Of a stretch of 64,000 nucleotides of DNA, positions 1 through 12,710 are shown in pieces. The translations under genes were made by a program, and so were the position numbers. The number at the start of each line of letters is the position of its first letter. Positions within the stretch are counted from its first letter, which is position 1. Source of the DNA: Glandiceps talaboti (taxonomy: Eukaryota; Hemichordata; Enteropneusta; Spengelidae). The notes under the pieces were generated by a model that had not been told where the DNA came from, made no database searches, and worked only from the letters and a program-made list of their open reading frames with translations. The stretch covers positions 7,055,422 through 7,119,421 of the forward strand of contig NC_135563.1 of the NCBI RefSeq assembly GCF_964340395.1, written 5' to 3'.

Positions 1-878
1 TCGACCACAACATATTACTGAACAGACTTTCCAATCTTGGCATCACTGGTATGGCTTTAAAGTGGTTTGAGGTCTATCTCCAACAACGTTACCAGTCAGT
101 TAAAATTGGAAATACCCACAGTAAACCATCACACCTTGCCTGTGGGGTACCACAAGGATCAGTGTTGGGCCCTCTTTTGTTTACAATATACATCTCTCCA
201 CTGGGCAAACTCATTCGCAAGCATAACCTACAGTTTCATCAATACGCTGATGATAATAATGTATACCTCGCCTTTTCATATCCAGATGCTTCTACAGCCA
301 TTTACTCTACAGAAACCTGTATCAGTGACATAAAACTATGGATGACAGAAAACAAGTTACAGCTAAATGACTCAAAGACAGAGATTCTCCTTATTCGCTC
401 CAAATTCAACACATTGCCTGATCCAGTAGACCATCTTAAAATTGGATCAGCATCTGTACCTGTTGTGAAGACAGCACGGAATATCGGAGTTACTTTCGAC
501 AACACACATATGCTGACACACCATATCAAGAATACATGCAATTCCATTTATAACCATCTCCTTCGAATTGGATCAATTAGAAAATACATTACAAACAAAT
601 CCTGTCAAACACTTATCCATGCTATCTTGTCAGCCAAGCTGGATTATGGAGATGCTCTCCTTTATGTTCTCCCTGATAATTCTATTGCTCTGCTTCAACG
701 TACTCAGAACACTGCTGCCAGAATAGTCACTCGGTCAAAGAAATTCACTCATATCACACCAACTCTCCGTGACCTACATTAGTTGCCTGTCCACTTCAGG
801 ATTGAATTTAAGATCCTTCTCCTGACTTACAAAGCTCAAAACAATAAAGCCCCAGGATATATCTCAGAATTGATCGTG
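1..878 (+). pseudogene. 3' fragment of a CR1/L2-type LINE reverse transcriptase
   Basis: This is the C-terminal part of a non-LTR retrotransposon reverse transcriptase. The frame is open from the window edge (codons from base 3 read DHNILLNRL) to a TAG at 780-782. Visible RT motifs are GVPQGSVLGPLLF and the catalytic box YADDNN, followed by a thumb-like region with KTEILLI and a C-terminal stretch containing ARIVTR. Past the stop the same frame continues with LPVHFRIEFKILLLTYKA. In this family that block normally begins LHWLPV, so the TAG probably replaces a Trp codon. Homology ends near 878, where unrelated repeat DNA begins. The N-terminal endonuclease and fingers lie outside the window. 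Assignment to the CR1/L2 group rests on motif style only. It is a dead copy. Confidence 0.85.
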
Positions 879-1609
879 ACATTGACGCGCGTTATCGTGA
901 CGGTAAACGACCACAGTACATATACCATATTTTTTTGTACTATTATGGATCGTGCATGGTATAATAGACTACACTACAGTACAGAGAAACTGAGAGTTTA
1001 TGTAGAAAAGTCTAGTGTCAACGCTCGTGACTGTCGTCATCCATTCCACTTGTTTGAAATATCTTGATTATATATGTATTAGAAAACATGAAGAATACGT
1101 GGGCATTGTTGTACATATATCGTAGGTAAACTAGAGGTGCCATTCATAAACTTCAGAAAATCGTGTTCATGAAGAAGACTTACTTAGACATTCATGAATC
1201 ACCATTCACCGTTTATACTTTTGATGTTCTTTACCGTAACGGAATTGGTTTGTGCATAATCATATGAATACTATAATCTATTCCAAATCTCTGATTTTAG
1301 AATCACAACAGTGGCTATTCGTGTTAGTTGAAATTGACTACATGCACCACGTAAGCATTACACTTTTGATGATCAATAGTATATATGATGTTTCAAAGAG
1401 TCTTGTGAACTAGTTGTCATAGCAACCACACACACAAGTGTGTAGCAGTTGTGTATAGCGACCGGCAACTCCAAAGTTTTACTCTGATAGTACAGTGTGT
1501 CCACTGGTATTTTAATAAATTCTCGATCAAAATGTTCAGCTGATAATTTTTTTTATAAATATGTAAATTATTAGTAACTAATCCACCTACCTTAATAGAA
1601 GCATACAAG
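879..1609. other. Non-coding stretch after the RT fragment
   Basis: No gene seen. Bases about 880-965 resemble part of the small element found at 5041-5140 (shared words include cgcg-tatcgtgac and cgaccacagta), so the left end is probably a diverged MITE piece. The rest is AT-rich without clear ORFs or repeats. Confidence 0.5.
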
Positions 1610-4600
1610 ATGGTTGATACGATCGAATGCTATTTCAAAGTCTACGAACACACAATATAAACGACTCTTCAAAGAAACGTAACGTTTGACAATTGTATCA
1701 ATTATAAACATATTATCAATGGTGCTATAGCCTCTGCGAAAGCCTGCTTGATTTTCCTCAAGTGGGCAATTATTTTCAATCCATGTATTCAATCTTTCAT
1801 AGATTATTGAAGAGAATGCTTTCCCCAATAGAGAGATGAGTGTTATACCCCTGTAGTTATTTACACTATCCCTATCACCCTTCTTATACAATGAAACTAT
1901 TAATGCTAGAGTCCAATCCTTGGGAAAGTATCCAGCGAGGAGCAACTTATTAAATAATACAACAAGAAATTCTTTGAACTTCGGTGGACAGTTCTTAAGC
2001 ATTTCCGCGGAGATACCATCGTGGCCAGATGCTTTTCCATTTTTAAGTTTATTTATGCTTTTCTCAACTTCATCATAAGTAATTTCCCGATATAAGTCAT
2101 CACAGTTAACGTGGTTACAGTCAGTATTATCATAGATGAAGGGATCAAATTCGTCAACAAGGTTCTTTATTTCTTCCGAAACTGCATCCTCTCCCATATC
2201 GTTTTCAATATTGAATAAGCCGGAAAAGTAGTTGTACCAATCATCCGTTGAGATAGAAGAAGAAGGGCCTGGTTGCTTTTGTTTCAAAAGAGACCAAAAG
2301 TGCTTGGAATCTGTCTCCCTGGCAGCTTCCACCAATTTACTTTTTTCCTTAAATTCAAAGTTTTTCTTTTTTGTTGACAATAGATTACGATATTCTGTTT
2401 TGTGACACTTTAATTTTGCCAAGGAATCAAGTGACCTAGTTTGTCTGAATTCATTTAGTGATCTAGTTGTTTTGACCTTTGTGTCATGACACTCTTGGTC
2501 ATACCAGGCATTAGACACGACATTATGGTTGCGCCGGGTCATGCTATGATTTGCCACACTTTTCATGTCATCTGCTGCTGAATATAACATTTCTAGGATA
2601 ACATCAATGCTGCCATCTACATTATTACTTTCGACCATAGCTGTGAAATTACCATATAATGTTTCGGATCTGTCACTCGCCCAGAACGCATTAAAGTTAT
2701 CGCTAAAAGTGTCTTTCCAAATAAATTTAGCCATATGGACAGTGCCATTATTTGTATCTTGGCTGGAAGGTGAGTTTCCCCATGGTCAGATCTGCATTTC
2801 CCGTTGATGGTAAATAGCAGCGGTTGGTGATCTGATTCGATTCGGTCACCGATAGAAAATTTAGCAATTTGTTTCATTGTTGTGCCTGTACAGAGTAAAT
2901 AATCAACTACGCTACCACCTGTATTTGATAGGCATGTAAAATAGGTACTATTTTCCGAGAACCGGCCATTCATAATCCTCATTCCAGTTGATTTACATAA
3001 TTCTAAGAGGCATTAACCGTAGTGATTAACATTTGAATCGCGTGAATTCCTTACAGGCAAAGTTTCATCAACTTGACAGTCTTCGTGATATGGGATGAAA
3101 GAAGTGTCACCAAACAGAACGTAATCTGCATGTGTTGACGTTCTCGCATTGAAATCGCCACATATAAGACAATTGTGATTTGGATACAGTTGCAAATATT
3201 TGGCATACTCGTTTTCAATTATTTCAAAAAAAGATTCGTCAGAATACGACGAAGAACCTTCTGGTGACAGATACACAACACCAATAATGAACAGGGTCCC
3301 ATCTCCAGCTTCAAATTTGATCCACATTAGGTCATCTGACTGACTGGCTGGGTAATTTCGTGGCTGTCGAAATGACATTATGCCTGTATAATACTAACAA
3401 ACCCCCTGAATATCTACCGAGATGGCATCTCTTAGTACGCACGGTCGATATTGAATCGAAACCATCTAATAAAAATAGGTCAGTAGACTTAGCCCATTTC
3501 TCAACAAGACAAAGACTATGAAATGTTTTTAGACATAATATAAAATCTGGATTTGACCATTTTGACTTAATACTATTGACATTCCAGCATAACAACTGAA
3601 TAGTTCATTAGAGTCTTTCTTTTCTTCATCTTTGTCATTTCGGTTCGATGCATTCTGTGTTGCATGAAAGTTTGTTTGTCTGCCTATCCCTATCTTCTTC
3701 TGACTGGTACAACATCTTGCGTTTTGTAATCGTAAACATAAACATCTCCATCTATTACGAGTTTATCATACCTCATTGTTGCTTGTTTTCCTTCCTTTAA
3801 TGCTTCATCCATAGTTGGCCATAGCTTCCGCCTCTTCTCTCTCACCATGTTGGAAAAATCTTCTCCTACTCGAATTCCAGCTGGTAATGAACTCTTCTCA
3901 CGTCTACTTGCCTTCAAGACTTTATCCTTGTCTTTATAGCGACTAAATTTGGCGATAATTGGCTGGGGTCTAGAGCGGGCAGTGGATAATCTATGGACCC
4001 GATCAAACTCAATATTGTCGTTAATATGTAGACTGTTCTTAATTATGTCTTGTACTTTCTCTTCTGACTCTTCCCAAGATTCCTTTGCATTCTGTTCTAA
4101 ACCATAGAATATCAGGTTTTCTCTCCTTGATTGTCCATTCTGTTTATCAAGTTCAATTTCCAGTTTTCCAATTTTATCATTTAGTTGTCTGTTCTCAGCT
4201 TCTAGACTGTTTATTCTTTCATTTGATTCCTAAGCCTGTCCACTTAGTTTTCTCACTTCTTCGTTGAGTTCATCGATTTTTGTGTTTAAAGATTTAGCTA
4301 GATTGTCCATCTTACCGTTCAGTTGTTTCATTTCGTTTAACATTGGTGTCCAAGGTGCTTCATTGTCAGTACTGTTATTGCATGCTGAATTGCCGCTCCT
4401 TTCTCATGTGGTCAGTCGATTCTTCACGAGTTATTCCAGTGTCCGTGTTTACTAGCATTTGACTTGGGACCAGGGTTAGGCTCGACATCTCCACACATAG
4501 CGAGTAACAGCAGGACTAGGAATCTAGCAACAGGTGGTATGGACTTCAATGTAAGTCCACTGTGTCCCGTAACTGTTTTCGCCCGGGGTTGCACGAAGCA

Positions 4601-4639
4601 ACCAATTTTGCCTCTCCATTGCTGTGTGCTAATACCCAT
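1610..4639 (-). pseudogene. LINE copy 1: 2A-type ORF1 and ORF2 start, 3' truncated
   Basis: This minus-strand LINE copy is nearly identical to the plus copy at 12.5-17.3 kb. From its 5' side (right) it holds: the 2A-like leader ORF (4639-4424, motif DVEPNPGP at 4489-4466); the coiled-coil ORF1 body, interrupted by a TAG near 4230; the ORF1 C-terminus (3917-3690, ending PVRRR); the AP-endonuclease (3595-3013, with NVNSIKSKW and CGDFNARTS) ending in a TAA; the endonuclease C-terminus (2982-2617); and the RT N-terminus (2734-1592). The element breaks at 1610 just after FDRINH, so the catalytic FADD box is missing. LINEs usually lose the 5' end, so 3' loss points to rearrangement or deletion. This copy keeps 13 bases of ORF1 (the RVHRL region) that are deleted in the 12.5-kb copy. 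Its stop and frame changes are otherwise shared with that copy. Confidence 0.85.
4424..4639 (-). CDS. 2A-like leader ORF of LINE copy 1
   Basis: This is a 71-codon ORF opening LINE ORF1. After a basic, hydrophilic start it has a short hydrophobic run (RFLVLLLLAMCG) leading into DVEPNPGP at 4489-4466. That matches the 2A consensus D-V/I-E-x-N-P-G-P, which makes ribosomes skip the Gly-Pro bond. 2A peptides at the N-terminus of APE-type LINEs are known in several invertebrates, and some also act as signal sequences. The hydrophobic run just before the motif fits that dual role. The ORF ends 13 codons after the 2A; the coiled-coil part of ORF1 lies in another frame. An Asn in the plus copy's tail is Ser here. 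Confidence 0.8.
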   Translation of the reverse strand: MGISTQQWRGKIGCFVQPRAKTVTGHSGLTLKSIPPVARFLVLLLLAMCGDVEPNPGPKSNASKHGHWNNS

Positions 4640-4893
4640 CGCCCCAAATCTGCATGCATATGTTCACAAGCACTTTAGAAACACACTCACTTGTAATTGG
4701 AAGTGGTATTACAAAAACTGAAGATCAAAACTTGGAGAGACATTCTACGGTTCCTCGAAAAAAGGGACTTAAACAAAAGGATCAGCCAATTCGTATAATT
4801 AGTTGTTATTCCATATTATTTTTATTCGTTCCGCCGAGAGAAATACGAGTGACCTAAGGGGCCGTTGTCACCGCGAGTTGCTAGACGAGTAGT

Positions 4894-5383
4894 GACAATC
4901 CTTAAGTCATGAGTATTTTCCGGCTGAATGAAGAAAATATTGGAGAATAACATAATTATACCAGCGCCAGTAATATCAAAGAAAATCGGGGAAAGTAATG
5001 GCAATTATGAAGGTTTTGACTCATATTTCGAACGCAGCAGAACAAGTAAACATAGACACGCGCTATCGTGACATAGAACGACCACAGTATACTAGTATAT
5101 TCCATATTTTTTGTTCACTTTGGCTCGTGCATGATATAATCCCTTGCTTAAAACAAAGTACTCGTTGTTCTACCATGTAAACTTCAAGGTTTGAGTGATA
5201 TAGCTTAATAATCTTCATATGTGAAGATGAAATGTGCCTCCAAAACATTTGATCATGTTAGTCGTTCGGTTACACATCATATTAGTGAAAAGTTCTATTG
5301 CCAAGTTTCTTTCTTTCTTTGATGTGTACATGCTTTCTCCAATATTGTTTTTGCTGCAAAATACTCTTGACCTAAGGGTTGTC
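4894..5383. mobile_element. MITE-like element with imperfect TIRs
   Basis: The left end has ccttaagtcatgagtatttt and then aatattggagaa. The right end, reverse-complemented, has cccttaggtcaagagtatttt and then aatattggagaa. The ends form imperfect terminal inverted repeats of about 50 bp around a non-coding core of about 490 bp. An inverted copy lies at 11977-12460. No transposase is present. Confidence 0.6.
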
Positions 5384-5907
5384 AATCTTAAAAATGGTTT
5401 GCAAGTATTTTTTGTATACCATTAAATCTAGTTATTGTTTTTTCTAAACTAAATGAATTGAAGTTTCTTCCTTTTTATCGCTGAAGGTACATTTCTCAGA
5501 TTCATCTCCAGTAGGTGGATTGAGTAGTAAATAATGTTGTGCAGTATTTTAAGTTAAAAAGCCCTCAACTTATTGTAAATTATTAACTTGTAAGGCATCT
5601 GATAAATTGAATCCCAACAGTCAATATGTTCAAATAGTAATATAACATACATTTCTGATCTGGGGGAATAAAATGTTCCATAGGGTAATGGCAATAATTG
5701 ATTAGGTTTTGGTAAGCATTAATGAGTAATTTACGTAATTAATGGTTTTCGGTAATTCGGCAAAATCTCACGAATGCACGCTTCAAATTCAATATAATTT
5801 GGTACATACATTTGCGATACCCAAGCGCATCTGTCTTGGAAATATCATTGCTGTAGATTTTAGTTTTTTAATAAGTTATTGGCATATTTTCAGTAATTAG
5901 ATCTGTC

Positions 5908-6174
5908 GGCCACAACAAAAGGAAAGCATTTTTTCTGGTCATGTAGACTAAAGTGGTGAGATGACGTGAATTAAATACTTAAAAAAATAGTTGTTCATGA
6001 ATAGTTCTACAGTTGTCTTACTGAAGTAGCAATTAATGTAGGAGCGGTATTTTTGTGTTTTCCATTGGATCTGCATGCAGACTGCTGCATTGGCTGGACC
6101 AACACACAAAAAGAGATCAAAGCGAGGGTATTTAAGTGCACTGACCAGAAACAAGTCTTTCTTTTTTCGTGGCC
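5908..6174. mobile_element. MITE with GGCC-ended TIRs
   Basis: A 267-bp element whose ends start GGCCAC and reach TTTCTGGTCA about 30 bp in, in inverted orientation. It is related to the element at 55478-55829 and is present inverted at 11187-11452. It has no coding capacity. The 68-codon minus-strand ORF across it looks incidental. Confidence 0.65.
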
Positions 6175-6585
6175 TTTAAAACTCCTTCTACGGTGAGATC
6201 TATGCTACAATGTTCTATAAAAGCTTCATATTACATGTTATGGTTGGTCGTAAGATCGAATCTGTGGGCAATCATGCTTGAGAATTCGTCAACATAAATT
6301 CATATGATATCTTCAATATTTCAAAATTGAAAATCGTGTTTTTACTTCGTTCGATACTCCCGCGGGTTTCTGTTTGCTGAAAGCAGGCATGAAGAGATCG
6401 TTGGTCAAACCAGGTCAGCTTCAAATTCCGGGTGAAATCACCAGCTTTCTACCGAAAATTCTTGCTGGAGAATTTGCCAAGATAAATCCATACATCTCTT
6501 CTTCGATCAAAATTGAAAATCCTCTCTCTTTTTAAAAAAATATAAATCTTTCGACACTCGGGGCGAGTTTTCTGCCAGAACGGTT

Positions 6586-7222
6586 ATGAATGGCCGGTTC
6601 TCGGAAAATAGTACCTATTTTACATGCCTATCAAATACAGATGGTAGCGTAGTTGATTATTTACTCTGTACAGGCACAACAATGAAACAAATTGCTAAAT
6701 TTTCTATCGGTGACCGAATCGAATCAGATCATCAACCGCTGCTATTTACCATCAACGGGAAATGCAGATCTGACCATGGGGAAACTCACCTTCCAGCCAA
6801 GATACAAATAATGGTACTGTCCATATGGCTAAATTTATTTGGAAAGACACTTTTAGCGATAACTTTAATGCGTTCTGGGCGAGTTACAGATCCGAAACAT
6901 TATATGGTAATTTCACAGCTATGGTCGAAAGTAATAATATAGGTGGTAGCATTCATGTTATCCTAGAAATGTTATATTCAGCAGCAGATGACATGAAAAG
7001 AGTGGCAAATCATAGCATGACCCAGCGCAACCATAATGTCGTGTCTAATGCCAGGTATGACCAAGAGTGTCATGACACAAAGGTCAAAACAACTAGATCA
7101 CTAAATGAATTCAGACAAACTAGGTCACTTGATTCCTTGGCAAAATTAAAGTGTCACAAAACAGAATATCGTAATCTATTGTTAACAAAAAAAAAAAACT
7201 TTGAATTTAAGGAAAAAAGTAA
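6586..7222 (+). pseudogene. LINE fragment 2 (endonuclease end to RT start)
   Basis: This plus-strand fragment matches 14363-14998 of the full LINE copy. It starts inside the endonuclease (MNGRFSENSTYF), carries the SDHQPLLF block, changes frame near 6828 and continues with MAKFIWKDTFSDNF. It stops abruptly at 7222 after FKEKS, where inverted flank Q begins. The same left junction with segment U occurs in reverse at 10774-10775, so fragment 2 and copy 3 come from one truncated insertion that was later inverted. It is too short to function. Confidence 0.85.
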
Positions 7223-8206
7223 TTGTGATATTGATCAAAACACGTTCGTTACCATGGTAACATGCACGTTTTTTTCGGGGAACAATGGTTCCTGTGTGTC
7301 GCCTAATACATACCACACACAAAAACATACACATGTTCAACCTAAATACATTAAAACTTTAATGTGATCCACAAACACTACACATAGTATCTTTATTTTA
7401 TCACAAAATATGTTGATCTTAGTTTTCTACCCCATGTTACATATTGTGCTTTAACTTAATTTGTAATAATCTTTGGCTCTGTCATCATGGATTTCAATAT
7501 TCCTGAGACGCTAACAAAGAGTTTGATATATATATTATGCTGGTAATATTCCGGTTGCGCTATCTCGAAAACTAGGCCACTTGTTTGGCCTCTGCTGCAG
7601 CACTATTAGAGCATCTTGTAGATCATATTCATTATTTACAAATTTGGAAATTTGATATTTTCTGACTACCGTATACTGGCTGGATATCCAATACCATGGT
7701 CAATTAAATTGTTTATTTCCTTATGTATGGAAGGAAAATATGATATAATAATTATAATATTTTTTATTTCCATTATGCATTATTTTAAAAAATACACTAG
7801 GAAAATATTGCGATGTCACTTAAACAATTTACAATTTACATAAGACAAACATTAAAAGACTGGTGACATGACAAGAGTAAACTGTTAAAACTATATAATA
7901 GTTCATTAAAAGATTACCACAACAGTGACTGAACTACACATGGGAAGAAAATGTTGCTATGGGAGTACCACAGTCCTCAATTATACAAGGCTTTGGTCTC
8001 CTCAAAGCAATTCTAACCAGATTTAAACGGAATGCCTTCCGTAAGCTTATGTGTAATCGTGAGGTTTTTTTGGTCCTACACATACATTGTAATTTCTGGA
8101 ATGCAAAGGTGTTGGCTATAGTAGGCTATTATTTAAATGATATACCCCTCAACTGGCAAAAGGGTGTGACAAACTATAAGAAATGTGAAAGGACTTTGTG
8201 ATATCA

Positions 8207-8207
<1 letters not shown>
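7223..8207. repeat. Segment Q, inverted copy of 17337-18300
   Basis: AT-rich 3' flank of the LINE, present in reverse at 17337-18300. No credible gene is seen; the short ORF at 7652-7843 has an equally incidental mirror copy. The left end contains an internal palindromic word (gttaccatggtaac) shared with the foldback element at 18.5-19.0 kb. Confidence 0.75.

Positions 8208-8272
<65 letters not shown>
8208..8272. repeat. (AAT)n tract, LINE 3' tail
   Basis: About 20 AAT units directly beyond the 3' UTR of the minus-strand LINE copy 3. The plus copy ends in (ATT)n at 17266-17336. A short tandem repeat instead of poly(A) is typical of several CR1-group LINEs. Confidence 0.9.
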
Positions 8273-8273
<1 letters not shown>

Positions 8274-10774
8274 TTATTTCGTACTTTGGCCACCGGCCTA
8301 TGGTACAAATCACTCAATGAAATGAAATCATACAATGACACAGAGGTTGGGTTAAAATGAATCACTATAACAGATGTCTTTCTCTACGTTTACTTGCATA
8401 GGAAATATATTTAGCTAGTTGTTTAACATTTGAGTTCTCTAGCTGCATAAGGAGAACAAATTTTTGATATGTACAGTTCGTATAAAAGTATGTGGGTAGG
8501 TACATTTCACGCAAATCTTTATAAAGTGGGCAAACTAAGCAAAAATGATATTCATCCTCAACTTCCCCCACTCTTACACAGGAGGCAAATTTTGTGTTGT
8601 CTAGGTATACCTAATTTACGATCGGATCTATTCTGAGTTGGTGTCCTGAAGCTCTAAATCTACACAAAGCAAATCTCAAGGCACTGTCTTCGATATTTGA
8701 AAGATAAAACTCACACTTAAAATTGATCTTGAAATCACGATGTTTATCCAGTTTAGAATATTCCAACAAGCCAGAACTCCATGACTGGATATAAATATCG
8801 CGAGATCTCTGCTTTAAGGCCTCAATAAAACCACCTTCGTCTTCAACCTTTTGATTTAGCCAAGCAAAACCAAATCCATATGAGAAAAGTAGTTTCTTTA
8901 CCGATAACGCCCAGCATGTATGATTGTTCTCGGCCTCTTTGAATTGATATTTATAACACTGGTAAACAAAACGGTTTTCTTTCATTTTCAAAATTTGTAG
9001 CCAGTATTTTATAATACGGACGAATCTTTGACAAAAAAGCGGTGTTCTGCCAAGTTCACCATAAATGACTGGGTTTGGTGCGGTTTTTGATAGGCCTAGT
9101 ACGTATTTACAAAATTTACGATGCACACTTTCTACATTCTCAGTATCATAAAATCCCCACATTTCACTCCCATACATCAATATTGGTAATATCTTACAAT
9201 CAAAAATCTTCATGTAAATTGACACTTCGACAGATTTGTATTTATACAATGTCTTTTTCAGAGCAAAGATTGCTTTACACGCTTGTTGAGCTATTGTCTT
9301 TTGTGCCATACTCCAAAGTCCATGAAAAGAAAATGTTAATCCAAGGTAGCAAAATTGTGATACAACTGATAGCCTCTCCCCATTGTACAACCATTTTTCA
9401 TACCTTCTGAAAACCCCAGCATTCCTAAAGACCATTACCTTACTTTTGTTAATATTAACCTTTACTTTCCATTTCGAAGAAAATGTTGATAAATCATTCA
9501 AAAGTCTTTGTAAGCCAATAGCGTTGTAACTAAACAAAATCAAATCATCAGCGAAAAGAAGATAAAACAGTCTCAGTACACCAATGTAAATTCCAGCAAA
9601 TTTTTGTTCCAAATGTTGTCCTAAATCATTTATGAATAATGCAAATAACAAGGGTGATAAAATTGACCCTTGTTGTACACCACACATACATTTGAAAGAC
9701 CTGGTAATACCCTCCGGGGTGCGAACACGTGCCTGGATGTTACTGTACATAGATTGCAAAACCTTGAAGAAGTTGCCATGGAGTCCGTTCTTAATTAGTT
9801 TGTAATATAACATATAATGGTTGATACGATCGAATGCTTTTTCAAAGTCTACGAACACACAATATAAACGACTCTTCAAAGAAAAGTAACGTTTGACATC
9901 ACAGTTAACGTGGTTACAGTCAGTATTATCATAGATGAAGGGATCAAATTCGTCAACAAGGTTCTTTATTTCCTCCGAAACTGCATCCTCTCCCATATCG
10001 TTTTCAATATTGAATAAGCCGGAAAAGTAGTTGTACCAATCATCCGTTGAGATAGAAGAAGAAGGACCTGGTTGCTTTTGTTTCAAAAGAGACCAAAAGT
10101 GTTTGGAATCTGTCTCCCTGGCAGCTTCCACCAATTTCCTTTTTTCCTTAAATTCAAAGTTTTTTTCTTTTTTGTTGACAATAGATTACGATATTCTGTT
10201 TTGTGACACTTTAATTTTGCCAAGGAATGAAGTGACTTAGTTTGTCTGAATTCATTTAGTGATCTAGTTGTTTTGACCTTTGTGTCATGACACTCTTGGA
10301 CATACCAGGCATTAGACACGACATTATGGTTGCGCTGGGTCATGCTATGATTTGCCACTCTTTTCACATCATCTGCTGCTGAATATAACATTTCTAGGAT
10401 AACATGAATGCTACCATCTATATTATTACTTTCGACCATAGCTGTGAAATTACCATATAATGTTTCGGATCTGTCACTCGCCCAGAACGCATTAAAGTTA
10501 TCGCTAAAAGTGTCTTTCCAAATAAATTTAGCCATATGGACAGTACCATTATTTGTATCTTGGCAGGAAGGTGAGTTTCCCCATGGTCAGATCTGCATTT
10601 CCCGTTGATGGTAAATAGCAACGGTTGATGATCTGATTCGATTCGGTCACCGATAGAAAATTTAGCAATTTGTTTCATTGTTGTGCCTGTACAGAGTAAA
10701 TAATCAACTACGCTACCATCTGTATTTGATAGGCATGTAAAATAGGTACTATTTTCCGAGAACCGGCCATTCAT
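8273..10774 (-). pseudogene. LINE copy 3: 5' truncated, internal deletion in RT
   Basis: This minus-strand LINE copy runs from 10774 (endonuclease C-terminus, MNGRFSENS) to the 3' UTR. A one-base change in a T run near 10165 breaks the frame between the RT N-terminal region and a 507-codon stretch (10134-8611). Relative to the plus copy, bases equivalent to 15239-15646 are missing. This 408-base in-frame deletion removes the first RT palm motifs and the KKGD-NNYRGI region. It still encodes VFVDFEKAFDRINH, GVQQGSILSPLLF and FADDLILF, then the C-terminal region ending LRIDPIVN. A further frame holds a Cys/His block (EVEDEYHF, CPLY) at about 8571-8365, the usual C-terminal zinc motif of these LINEs. 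It cannot make an active RT. Confidence 0.85.
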
Positions 10775-12710
10775 AACCGTTCTGGCAGAAAACTCGCCCC
10801 GAGTGTCGAAAGATTTATATTTTTTTTAAAAAGAGAGAGGATTTTCAATTTTGATCGAAGAAGAGATGTATGGATTTATCTTGGCAAATTCTCCAGCAAG
10901 AATTTTCGGTAGAAAGCTGGTGATTTCACCCGGAATTTGAAGCTGACCTGGTTTGACCAACGATCTCTTCATGCCTGCTTTCAGCAAACAGAAACCCGCG
11001 GGAGTATCGAACGAAGTAAAAACACGATTTTCAATTTTGAAATATTGAAGATATCATATGAATTTATGTTGACGAATTCTCAAGCATGATTGCCCACAGA
11101 TTCGATCTTACGACCAACCATAACATGTAATATGAAGCTTTTATAGAACATTGTAGCATAGATCTCACCGTAGAAGGAGTTTTAAAGGCCACGAAAAAAG
11201 AAAGACTTGTTTCTGGTCAGTGCACTTAAATACCCTCGCTTTGATCTCTTTTTGTGTGTTGGTCCAGCCAATGCAGCAGTCTGCATGCAGATCCAATGGA
11301 AAACACAAAAATACCGCTCCTACATTAATTGCTACTTCAGTAAGACAACTGTAGAACTATTCATGAACAACTATTTTTTAAGTATTTAATTCACGTCATC
11401 TCACCACTTTAGTCTACATGACCAGAAAAAATGCTTTCCTTTTGTTGTGGCCGACAGATCTAATTACTGAAAATATGCCAATAACTTATTAAAAAACTAA
11501 AATCTACAGCAATGATATTTCCAAGACAGATGCGCTTGGGTATCGCAAATGTATGTACCAAATTATATTGAATTTGAAGCGTGCATTCGTGAGATTTTGC
11601 CGAATTACCGAAAACCATTAATTACGTAAATTACTCATTAATGTTTACCAAAACCTAATCAATTATTGCCATTACCCTATGGAACATTTTATTCCCCCAG
11701 ATCAGAAATGTATGTTATATTACTATTTGAACATATTGACTGTTGGGATTCAATTTATCAGATGCCTTACAAGTTAATAATTTACAATAAGTTGAGGGCT
11801 TTTTAACTTAAAATACTGCACAACATTATTTACTACTCAATCCACCTACTGGAGATGAATCTGAGAAATGTACCTTCAGCGATAAAAAGGAAGAAACTTC
11901 AATTCATTTAGTTTAGAAAAAACAATAACCAGATTTAATGGTATACATAAAATACTTGCAAACCATTTTTAAGAGTGACAACCCTTAGGTCAAGAGTATT
12001 TTGCAGCAAAAACAATATTGGAGAAAGCATGTACACATCTAAGAAAGAAAGAAACTTAGCAATAGAACTTTTCACTAATATGATGTGTAACCGAACGACT
12101 AACATGATCAAATGTTTTGGAGGCACATTTCATCTTCACATATGAAGATTATTAAGCTATATCACTCAAACCTTGAAGTTTACATGGTAGAACAACGAGT
12201 ACTTTGTTTTAAGCAAGGGATTATATCATGCACGAGCCAAAGTGAACAAAAAATATGGCATATATACTGTGGTCGTTCTACGTCACGATAGCGCGTGTCT
12301 ATGTTTACTTGTTCTGCTGCGTTCGAAATATGAGTCAAAACCTTCATAATTGCCATTACTTTCCCCGATTTTTCTTGATATTACTGGCGCTGGTATAATT
12401 ATGTTATTCTCCAATATTTTCTTCATTCAGCCGGAAAATACTCATGACTTAAGGATTGTCACTACTTGTCTAGCAACGGTGACAACGGCCCCTTAGGTCA
12501 CTCGTATTTCTCTCGGCGGAACGAATAAAAATAATATGGAATAACAACTAATTATACGAATTGGCTGATCCTTTTGTTTAAGTCCCTTTTTTCGAGGAAC
12601 CGTAGAATGTCTCTCCAAGTTTTGATCTTCAGTTTTTGTAATACCACTTCCAATTACAAGTGAGTGTGTTTCTAAAGTGCTTGTGAACATATGCATGCAG
12701 ATTTGGGGCG
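10775..12710. repeat. Segment U', inverted copy of 4640-6585
   Basis: Reverse copy of segment U, lying between LINE copy 3 and the 5' end of LINE copy 4. It contains the inverted MITEs at 11187-11452 and 11977-12460. No gene is seen. Confidence 0.8.

Larger units (their letters stand above)
4640..6585. repeat. Segment U: shared 5'-flanking block, inverted at 10775-12710
   Basis: This non-coding block lies between LINE copy 1 and LINE fragment 2. The same sequence lies in reverse orientation at 10775-12710 with few differences. It contains two MITE-like elements (4894-5383 and 5908-6174). The 5' end of the LINE cannot be placed because both full-length 5' regions are flanked by this same block. 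Confidence 0.8.
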
